The notes beneath the pieces were generated by a model. The model saw only the letters and a program-made list of their open reading frames with translations, ran no database searches and was not told the DNA's origin. The translations under genes and the position numbers were made by a program. Shown here piece after piece: positions 15,494-21,897 of a DNA stretch of 64,000 nucleotides. The DNA is from DTU064 sp045588245. Its GTDB lineage: Bacteria; Bacillota; Clostridia; Oscillospirales; CAG-272. The stretch covers positions 62,001 to 126,000 of the forward strand of contig JAZNDW010000011.1 in NCBI GenBank assembly GCA_045588245.1. Reading direction: 5' to 3'. Numbering within the stretch: the stretch's first letter is position 1; each line of letters starts with the position of its first letter.

Positions 15494-17181
15494 GATTATC
15501 GGTTTATATGCAGGAAGAAATAAACGAGATCGACAGAAAGTATTTGCTCGAAGCGGCAGATACGACCAAGGATTCAACCTCCACCGCTTTATATTTGGTA
15601 AAGTCAAATGAATCATCCGTCAAGGATAAACTTAAAAACGTCATTTCCGTTGCCGCGAGCGTCGTTTTGGTTGCCGCTATCATCATTGCCTTTGTGCTGA
15701 TGCGAAACAGTATCTCAACGCCGGGCGACAACGATCCGGCAGATTCCGCAAACAATACGGGCGGCGTGTACGACTCCACCGATACCGACAGATCCGACGG
15801 AGCCTCAGACTCAGCCGACTCAAACGATACTACCGATGTCGTCGCTCCCGACGACACAACGCTTCCCGACGATACGACGACCAACGGCAACGAAAACAAC
15901 GACATCTACACAACAGACCTCGTCGGATACGAGTTCGTCATCATTTCACCCTTCGCAAGCGAGAATCTGAACTACAGCATCAATGATTTTGATGAGCTTA
16001 CCGACGATATTTACGAGTATGCCATCTACAGCCGCAACCGCACCGTTGAGGAGCTGTTGAACGTCACGATCACGGAAGTGAGGGCGTCAGACGGACTCGG
16101 AGTTTTCGATCTGTTACAAACGTCCGTCAACGCAGGTGCAGGTGACTACGACCTCTGCTTCAATAGCATGCGCTACTCCGTTATGTCCGCAGGCTATAAC
16201 CATTATTATGACCTCTGCGATCTATCGTACATCGATCTTGACAAATCGTGGTGGAATTCCGATGCCGTCGAACAGCTTTCGTTTTTCGGCAAAACACCGC
16301 TCGTTGCAGGCGATATCTCAATGTCCGACAAGGAAGGTCTTTGGGCGATGTACTATAACAAAGACATTCTCGCGACGCTTTCCGCAGACGATCCGTACGA
16401 GCTCGTTCTCCGTGACGAATGGATGTGGGACAAAATGCACGCGATGGCAGCCGATATAACCGCCAACGGTGACGTTGCCGGCTTCATCACAACTCCCGGA
16501 AACATAGCCGCAAGCTGGACTTCAGCGCAGCAAAAGCTTATCTCAACCGACAAGAACGGCGCGCCGACCGTTTCCTTCGGGACTGATGTTTTCTCGATGA
16601 TATTTGAGGATATACGCGATATTATGGACAGCGATTCCACCTCTGTCATCTATTTTGATGGTTCCGAAGGCATCATTTCCATCGACGCCGTTGACGCATT
16701 CGCCGATGGCGATGCGCTCTTCACTTCAACGACGCTTTCCTTCGCACGCTATCTGAGAAACAAGGACGTCAACTTCGGCATCGTCCCATATCCCAAATAC
16801 GATGCCGATTCCAAATGGTACGGCTCTCACGTCACAAAGTACTCAAACGTCATGGGAATCCCGACCGACTGCTCGGATACTTACGCGGCAAGCATCATAA
16901 CCGAGGCTCTTGCCGCTAAAGGAGCCGAATATATCACGCCCGCATATTACGAAGCTCTCACCACATCTGCGTCGGCGCGTGACGAGCAGTCTGCGACGAT
17001 GCTTGATATGATCTTCCGTAACCGTTCGTATGACATCGGCGTATTCCTCAATTATAACGACGTTTGCTCCGATCTGATGAAAAAGAGCAACTCCGCTCCT
17101 CTCGATCTTTATAACGATAATCACGAATCGATCAATGAGCAGCTCGAATCTTCATTTTCCGCTCTGCGCAGCCTCGGTTGA
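15490..17181 (+). CDS. Putative transmembrane anti-sigma factor with a solute-binding-protein ectodomain
   Basis: 563 aa. The first 50 residues are cytoplasmic and contain EEINEIDRKYLLEAAD, reminiscent of the N-terminal pattern of many clostridial ECF anti-sigma proteins. One membrane helix (about 51-71) follows, then a flexible Asp/Ser/Thr/Asn linker to about residue 145. The rest aligns along its length with the lipoproteins on either side: INDFDELTDDIYEYAIYSRN, YIDLDKSWWNSD, AGDISMSDKEGLWAMYYNKD and DDPYELVLRDEWMWDKM. The inferred model is that the outer domain binds an extracellular ligand and the inner segment holds or releases the sigma factor. No periplasmic protease site was recognised. 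Alternative: a membrane-anchored binding protein merely co-expressed with the sigma gene. Confidence 0.75.
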   Translation: MRLSVYMQEEINEIDRKYLLEAADTTKDSTSTALYLVKSNESSVKDKLKNVISVAASVVLVAAIIIAFVLMRNSISTPGDNDPADSANNTGGVYDSTDTDRSDGASDSADSNDTTDVVAPDDTTLPDDTTTNGNENNDIYTTDLVGYEFVIISPFASENLNYSINDFDELTDDIYEYAIYSRNRTVEELLNVTITEVRASDGLGVFDLLQTSVNAGAGDYDLCFNSMRYSVMSAGYNHYYDLCDLSYIDLDKSWWNSDAVEQLSFFGKTPLVAGDISMSDKEGLWAMYYNKDILATLSADDPYELVLRDEWMWDKMHAMAADITANGDVAGFITTPGNIAASWTSAQQKLISTDKNGAPTVSFGTDVFSMIFEDIRDIMDSDSTSVIYFDGSEGIISIDAVDAFADGDALFTSTTLSFARYLRNKDVNFGIVPYPKYDADSKWYGSHVTKYSNVMGIPTDCSDTYAASIITEALAAKGAEYITPAYYEALTTSASARDEQSATMLDMIFRNRSYDIGVFLNYNDVCSDLMKKSNSAPLDLYNDNHESINEQLESSFSALRSLG

Positions 17182-17262
17182 CTTATCGCAGTGCATAATT
17201 AACGTATCATTTTGCATTCACGGAGATTTCGTTAACAAAATATTACGCATCATTTGTTTTTG

Positions 17263-17321
17263 TTAACATTTACACAATCTTTAGTTAACATTTCATTCAA
17301 CAAGGACGCTTTGTTATAATG
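17263..17321 (+). promoter_or_regulatory. Upstream region of lipoprotein copy 2 with phased TTAACA-type repeats
   Basis: TTAACA occurs at 17263 and 17285 (22 bp apart), with TTCAAC at 17296 (a further 11 bp). A TATAAT-like -10 lies near 17316. The phasing resembles that upstream of lipoprotein copy 1. The -35 box is poor, in keeping with activator or alternative-sigma control. Confidence 0.35.
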
Positions 17322-17367
17322 TATCATATAAAGTAGAATAACAGCATAAACTTCACGGAGGTATAAT

Positions 17368-18810
17368 ATGAAAAAAATCTTATGTTTACTGTTGGTTCTG
17401 CTCATGATCGCCGTTCCGCTCGCAGCTTGCACCGATCCCGCTGACAACGGAGAAGGAACAAAAGACGCCGCCAACACCGGAACCGGCGACGAAACAGGAA
17501 ACGAAACCGAAAACGCCGAAGACAAGATCCTTGAGATCCCCGACGAAAAATTCGAAGACGAAGAGTTCGTTATCCTCACTCCCGATGTTCTTACATACAA
17601 CTTTGCTATGTGTGACTTCGACGAGCCCTCCGACGACGCATACGAAAATGCGATCTACGAGCGCAACCTCGCCGTTGAAGATATGCTCGGCATTACAATC
17701 AGCGAAGTTTCCGCTACGCTCGGCTCTGCCGTATACGAGCTTTTCAAGACGTCCGTTGACGCAAACACCGACGACTACGACATCTGCTTTAACAGCATGG
17801 ACTATTCCGCATCCGCCGTCGGTGCAGGATATTGCTACACTATCGATGATTTCGCATACATCAATCTCGACAAGGCATGGTGGAACGATGACTGTACAAA
17901 TCAGCTCGCGCTCGGCGGTCAGCACTATATGGTCGCAGGCGACATCGCTCTTTCCGACAAGGAGTGCATTTGGTGCGTATACTTCACCAAGTCGCTGATC
18001 GAGGCTCACGGCCTTGAGAATCCCTACGATCTCGTTGCCAACAACACATGGACATGGGATAAAATGCACGAGATGGGCCGCGAAACAATGTATGACGAAA
18101 ACGGAAACGGCACACCCGAATATTCAGTAGATACGTTCGGTATTTCCGGACACAGCGAAAACTATCCCGCATTCTGGGAGTCCGCAGGCTTGAAGCTCGT
18201 TGACCTTGACGACGAAGGTATTCCCGTTCTCACATGGGGTACAGAACAGTTCGTCAACGCATTTGAGGATATCGTAGTTATCATGGGCGACACCGAATGC
18301 TACAACGATGATAACCAGGTTCCGCTTATCTTCAAGGACGGAAGAACCCTCTTCGCAACGGAAGTTATCGCGCACGCTCGCAGCTTCCGCGAAAACGATG
18401 AAGATTTCGGTATCGTTCCCTTCCCGAAGTACACTTCCGACATCGACCGTTACTACTCCTACATCGCAGTTTCTTCCTGCGTTTTGACGATCGGCAACAA
18501 CTGTCCCGACACATATAAGACCGGTATTATCGTTGAAGCTCTCGCAGCAAAGGGAAATCAGATCCTCACCCCCGCTTATTACGAAGGTCAGCTCAAGTCC
18601 CGTTACTCTCGCGATGAAGAGTCCGGAGAAATGCTCGATATCATCTTCCAGCAGCGTTGCTACGACCTCGGCGTATTCTTCAACTGGGGTTCCGCTTACA
18701 CGACGCTCAAATCCGTTGACGCTAACCCCGCAACTCTGTACGCACAGCTCCAGAAGGCTATGAACAAGGCTATCGAAAAGAGCCTTGATAAGCTTTCTAT
18801 CTTCGGATAA
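17368..18810 (+). CDS. Solute-binding-type lipoprotein, paralogue of the anti-sigma ectodomain (copy 2)
   Basis: 480 aa. Signal peptide MKKILCLLLVLLMIAVPLAA with Cys21 in lipobox LAAC. The body is very close to copy 1: FDEPSDDAYENAIYERN, YINLDKAWWNDD, AGDIALSDKECIWCVYF, and a near-identical C-terminal third including AYYEGQLKSRYSRDEESGEM. CACGGAGG supports the start. The strong identity between the copies in the C-terminal third, with more divergence in the middle, suggests duplication with possible gene conversion. No transporter partner is adjacent. A terminator follows at once. Confidence 0.75.
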   Translation: MKKILCLLLVLLMIAVPLAACTDPADNGEGTKDAANTGTGDETGNETENAEDKILEIPDEKFEDEEFVILTPDVLTYNFAMCDFDEPSDDAYENAIYERNLAVEDMLGITISEVSATLGSAVYELFKTSVDANTDDYDICFNSMDYSASAVGAGYCYTIDDFAYINLDKAWWNDDCTNQLALGGQHYMVAGDIALSDKECIWCVYFTKSLIEAHGLENPYDLVANNTWTWDKMHEMGRETMYDENGNGTPEYSVDTFGISGHSENYPAFWESAGLKLVDLDDEGIPVLTWGTEQFVNAFEDIVVIMGDTECYNDDNQVPLIFKDGRTLFATEVIAHARSFRENDEDFGIVPFPKYTSDIDRYYSYIAVSSCVLTIGNNCPDTYKTGIIVEALAAKGNQILTPAYYEGQLKSRYSRDEESGEMLDIIFQQRCYDLGVFFNWGSAYTTLKSVDANPATLYAQLQKAMNKAIEKSLDKLSIFG

Positions 18811-18830
18811 AGTTGTAACTTCAAATAAAA

Positions 18831-18857
18831 ACGGCGGTGAAATCACCGCCGTTTTTT
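18831..18857 (+). terminator. Terminator after lipoprotein copy 2
   Basis: Stem ACGGCGGTGA/TCACCGCCGT with a 2-nt loop and a seven-T tail. Confidence 0.9.
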
Positions 18858-18994
18858 TGCGCCGACGCATTCGTCAAAATGCCGTTTCGTGCAAGAGGAC
18901 ACATAAAAACAGCCAAAAATCGAAGAATTAACGAGCATTTGCGAGATAAGTCGGGCATATTTTGAAATTGTCAAATATTTTTTCAAAAAGCCTA

Positions 18995-19023
18995 TTGACA
19001 AGCGTGTTGACCCATGTTATAAT
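18995..19023 (+). promoter_or_regulatory. Consensus promoter of rplM-rpsI
   Basis: TTGACA (18995-19000), exactly 17 bp, then TATAAT (19018-19023): a perfect sigma-A promoter about 100 bp before rplM. Confidence 0.92.
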
Positions 19024-19026
19024 TCA

Positions 19027-19075
19027 TCTCGCGCGGTCGAAAACGGTGTATAGCTATGCCCTGCCGTCCGCGAAA
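19027..19075 (+). ncRNA. Structured leader of rplM (possible L13 leader autoregulatory RNA)
   Basis: Between promoter and gene, TCGCG-CGG pairs with CCG-TC-CGCGA around an inner stem that includes GTATAGCTATG. L13 leaders that allow ribosomal protein feedback are known in Bacillota. The position fits, but the match to the known motif was not verified. Confidence 0.4.
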
Positions 19076-19120
19076 ACACAGTTTTTTATTAAATAAAGAT
19101 ATTCTTTCGGAGGAATCACA

Positions 19121-19549
19121 ATGTCGACCTACATGGCAAAAAAAGAGACGGTTGAACGCAAGTGGTACGTTCTCGATGCAGCAGGAAAGCCCCTCGGCAA
19201 GACCGCTGTTGCAGCTGCTACCATTCTTCGCGGCAAGCACCGTCCCGAATTCACGCCTCACGTTGACTGCGGCGAATACGTTATCATCGTAAACGCTGAA
19301 AAGGCAGTTCTCACAGGCAACAAACTCACACAGAAGTACTACCGTCGTCATTCCGGTTATATCGGCGGCCTCAAAGAGGTTCAGTATAAGACTCTCATGG
19401 CGACCCGTCCCGAGCTCGCAATGCGTCTTGCAGTTAAGGGCATGCTCCCGAAGAACTCTATCGGCGACAAGTCCATCACCCGTCTGCACGTATACCGCGG
19501 TCCGGAACACAAGCAGCAGGCTCAGAAGCCCGAAGCTTACGAAATATAA
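19121..19549 (+). CDS. rplM: 50S ribosomal protein L13
   Basis: 142 aa, the family's normal length. It is an early assembly protein of the large ribosomal subunit. Hallmarks are KWYVLDAAGKPLGKTA, the HRPEFTPHVDCGEYVIIVNA stretch, and GMLPKNSIGDK with LHVYRGPEHKQQAQ near the end. GGAGG precedes the ATG at 19121; an internal Met four codons in (MAKKE) is a possible alternative. It is followed by rpsI after 15 bp, the near-universal bacterial pairing. Confidence 0.98.
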   Translation: MSTYMAKKETVERKWYVLDAAGKPLGKTAVAAATILRGKHRPEFTPHVDCGEYVIIVNAEKAVLTGNKLTQKYYRRHSGYIGGLKEVQYKTLMATRPELAMRLAVKGMLPKNSIGDKSITRLHVYRGPEHKQQAQKPEAYEI

Positions 19550-19564
19550 TAGGAGGACGAATAA

Positions 19565-19966
19565 ATGTACACAAGCGCTAAACCTTATTTCTACGGCACA
19601 GGCAGAAGAAAAAGCTCCGTTGCTCGCGTTCGCATAGTTCCCGGTTCCGGTGTTGTAACCATCAACGGCCGTGACATCGACGATTATTTCGGCCTCGATA
19701 CTCTCAAGCTCATCGTTAACCAGCCCTTCGCTGTTACCGATACAGAAGGCAAGTTCGACATCATCGCTCTCGTTCGCGGCGGCGGTTATTCCGGACAGGC
19801 AGGTGCAATCCGTCACGGTCTTGCACGCGCTCTTTGCCAGGCAGATGAAAGCTTCCGTCCCGCCCTCAAGAAGGCAGGCTTCCTCCGTCGCGACCCTCGT
19901 ATGGTCGAGAGAAAGAAGTACGGTCTCAAGAAGGCTCGCCGCGCAAGCCAGTTCTCCAAGAGATAA
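19565..19966 (+). CDS. rpsI: 30S ribosomal protein S9
   Basis: 133 aa. S9 binds 16S rRNA in the head of the small subunit, and its basic tail reaches the P-site tRNA. Family signatures: YFYGTGRRKSSVARVRIVPG, GGGYSGQAGAIRHGLARAL, and a C-terminus ending KKARRASQFSKR. TAGGAGGAC precedes the start, and the gene is co-transcribed with rplM. Confidence 0.98.
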   Translation: MYTSAKPYFYGTGRRKSSVARVRIVPGSGVVTINGRDIDDYFGLDTLKLIVNQPFAVTDTEGKFDIIALVRGGGYSGQAGAIRHGLARALCQADESFRPALKKAGFLRRDPRMVERKKYGLKKARRASQFSKR

Positions 19967-19989
19967 TCTCATCCCTATTGGGATCACAC

Positions 19990-20022
19990 AAAAAAAGCGT
20001 TGCTTTCAGCAACGCTTTTTTA
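19990..20022 (+). terminator. Terminator of rplM-rpsI
   Basis: Stem AAAAAAGCGTTGCT/AGCAACGCTTTTTT with a 3-nt loop and T tail. Confidence 0.92.
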
Positions 20023-20118
20023 CGTGCACGATTCGCGGCATACTGTTTATTTTTATGGAGTTTTGTGGTATAATGCAGCCGTATGATAAATCAAAATTCG
20101 GCAGGAGAAGATCTATCA

Positions 20119-20622
20119 GTGTTTCAATCAGCAAAACAAAAAAGAATATCGTATACTGTATTTGGTATATATTCAATATTACTTGTATGGTTGGTTCTTT
20201 TCAAATTTTCCACAAGCCTTTCGGAGTTGCCGAATATGCGTGTTATAAATTTGATCCCATTTTACTATGACCAAGAGACAACCACACATTCGACAGAAAT
20301 TCTTTATAATATTATCGTTTTCGTTCCATTAGGCGTATATGTTCAGATATTCAAAGAAAATTGGCATATAGCAAATAAATGTGCAGTTATTCTTTTGACA
20401 AGTTTTCTATTCGAAGCAGTCCAATTCATTTTCGCAATCGGCGCCAGTGATATTACAGACATTTTAGGGAACACCTTTGGAGGAATCGTAGGTATTCTCT
20501 TCTCTGTTATGATAAAGAAAATTGCTCCCGATAAATTTATCTCTATCATTAATGCTTGGGGCATATTAATTGAGATTACGGCAATAGTATTGCTTGTGTT
20601 GCTTTTGGTGGCAAACAGTTAA
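20119..20622 (+). CDS. VanZ-like family membrane protein
   Basis: About 167 aa with four or so membrane helices. The VanZ-family pattern is seen in NLIPFY, EILYNIIVFVPLGVYV and FEAVQFIFAIGASDITDILG followed by NTFGGIVG. VanZ homologues are linked to low-level teicoplanin resistance in enterococci, but most have no proven role. A GTG start at 20119 is preferred because AGGAGA lies about 10 nt upstream; an in-frame ATG at 20083 lacks a ribosome site and sits only 9 bp after a TATAAT box (20069-20074). The gene is markedly more AT-rich than its neighbours, suggesting recent acquisition. Confidence 0.8.
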   Translation: MFQSAKQKRISYTVFGIYSILLVWLVLFKFSTSLSELPNMRVINLIPFYYDQETTTHSTEILYNIIVFVPLGVYVQIFKENWHIANKCAVILLTSFLFEAVQFIFAIGASDITDILGNTFGGIVGILFSVMIKKIAPDKFISIINAWGILIEITAIVLLVLLLVANS

Positions 20623-20733
20623 ACCAATTTTGATTTATCGGGCAAAATCGGCATTGAATGCCCGAGTGATTTTAGTGCAAATCCGATGTAGTATATTATT
20701 AAATCAACATAACAAAATCCGCGGAGGATAACA

Positions 20734-21231
20734 ATGATAACCACAGATAAGCTACGGAACATGGCATCGGTCATACTGACTCAAAACGGAAAGATCCTGA
20801 TGCTGTATAGGCAAGGCTCTCGAATCGTCAACAATCTTTGGGTGCCGTCGGCAGGCGGTCACTTTGAAGCCGACGAGCTCAACGATCCGCGTGCCTGTGC
20901 GTTGCGTGAGCTATACGAGGAGCTCGGACTGACCGAGGACGATGTCGAAGGTTTGTCGCTCCGCTACATCACGCTTCGCAATTACAAGGGCGAGGTGCGC
21001 CAGAACTATTACTTCTTCGCAAACCTCAAAAACGGACGCGAAGCGTCGCTTTCTTCAAACGAGGGTGAGCTTCGCTGGTTTGCCCCCGATGAGCTGACAG
21101 ATATAGAAATGCCGTTTTCGGCGAAATTCATGTTAGATCATTACGTCTCCGTCGGGAAGCATACAGACTGCCTTTATGGCGGCGTCTCAAACAGTGTTTC
21201 CGTCGTTTTCACCGAGCTTGGCGAGGGCTGA
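20734..21231 (+). CDS. Nudix hydrolase
   Basis: 165 aa. Nudix enzymes hydrolyse nucleoside diphosphates linked to other groups, often as house-cleaning. The box reads GGHFEADE, a spacer, then RELYEELGL. The spacer between the first Glu and RE is two residues longer than the canonical seven, although the metal-binding EE pair is intact. A GCGGAGGATA ribosome site precedes the ATG. It stands alone, ending at a bidirectional terminator shared with the convergent gene. The substrate cannot be told from sequence. Confidence 0.85.
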   Translation: MITTDKLRNMASVILTQNGKILMLYRQGSRIVNNLWVPSAGGHFEADELNDPRACALRELYEELGLTEDDVEGLSLRYITLRNYKGEVRQNYYFFANLKNGREASLSSNEGELRWFAPDELTDIEMPFSAKFMLDHYVSVGKHTDCLYGGVSNSVSVVFTELGEG

Positions 21232-21246
21232 CGCAAAACACAACGC

Positions 21247-21282
21247 AAAAAGAGGACTTTCGTCACCGAAAGTCCTCTTTGT
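21247..21282. terminator. Bidirectional terminator between Nudix and UPF0340 genes
   Basis: AGAGGACTTTCG pairs with CGAAAGTCCTCT, flanked by A and T runs, between two convergent genes. Confidence 0.88.
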
Positions 21283-21287
21283 TTCAT

Positions 21288-21848
21288 TTACATAAGATCT
21301 TCATTGTAAACCGCCCTTGCTCCGCCGACGAATTTTGCTCTCGTGCGTGCAAAAACGACGTGCGCATCGCCGATCTTGTCAACGGACAGGCGCATCGGCA
21401 CCGCAACGCATTTCAGGTGCATTCCGATGAGCGTATCGCCAATGTCGATGCCTGCATCAGCAGCTATCTTTTCAACCGCGACGGGCGAGGTAAAGCGCTT
21501 ATACGCCGCCGTCGCAAACGATCCGCCCGCCTTCGGCTGCGGAATGACGTTTACCTCATCGAGTCGCTCGCGTTTCATCAGCTCACGCTCTATGACGATG
21601 GCACGGTTCAGATGCTCGCAGCACTGCGCTGCAAGATAAACTCCCGCCGTTTGTGCTGCCTCGTAAATGCCGCCGAACACCGCCTCAGCTACGTCAAGAC
21701 TTGAACACGTCCCGATCCGTTGCCCTGCCACCTCGCTCGACGAGCATCCTACGACGAGAATATCCCCGTCCTTCAGCTTTGCTGACGCGATGAGCTCATC
21801 CGTTGCAGCCTTCGCCGACGATCTGATCTCCAAAAGCATTTCATTCAT
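21288..21848 (-). CDS. UPF0340 (YwlG-type) family protein
   Basis: 186 aa, normal for the TIGR01440/UPF0340 family of unknown function. Recognisable stretches are LVVGCSSSEVAGQRIGTCSS, GVYLAAQCCEHLNRA, VNVIPQPKAGGSFATAAY and DIGDTLIGMHLKCVAVP. The family is widespread in Bacillota, often near glyA or upp, though here it is not. The N-terminus MNEMLLEIRSSA is normal. A GAAAGGTGATC site lies upstream, after the terminator of the preceding gene. Confidence 0.88.
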   Translation of the reverse strand: MNEMLLEIRSSAKAATDELIASAKLKDGDILVVGCSSSEVAGQRIGTCSSLDVAEAVFGGIYEAAQTAGVYLAAQCCEHLNRAIVIERELMKRERLDEVNVIPQPKAGGSFATAAYKRFTSPVAVEKIAADAGIDIGDTLIGMHLKCVAVPMRLSVDKIGDAHVVFARTRAKFVGGARAVYNEDLM

Positions 21849-21864
21849 ATTTGATCACCTTTCA

Positions 21865-21896
21865 AAAGATAAGGCACCGCGCGGTGCCTTATCTTT
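21865..21896 (-). terminator. Terminator of the CotH-domain gene
   Basis: A perfect 32-bp palindrome, arms AAAGATAAGGCACCGC and complement, directly after the stop of the minus-strand gene at 21898. Confidence 0.85.
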
Positions 21897-21897
21897 T

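Noticed and set aside
15490..17181. Calling the fused protein a plain sugar-binding lipoprotein
   Set aside because: It has no lipobox or cleavable signal; it has a cytoplasmic N-terminal segment and an internal helix, and overlaps the sigma gene by 4 bp.
18992..19987. 331-codon minus-strand frame across rplM and rpsI
   Set aside because: It overlaps two unmistakable ribosomal protein genes on the other strand and has no recognisable domain.
20083..20118. ATG start for the VanZ-like gene at 20083
   Set aside because: No ribosome site and only 9 bp after the probable -10 box; the GTG at 20119 with AGGAGA is better.
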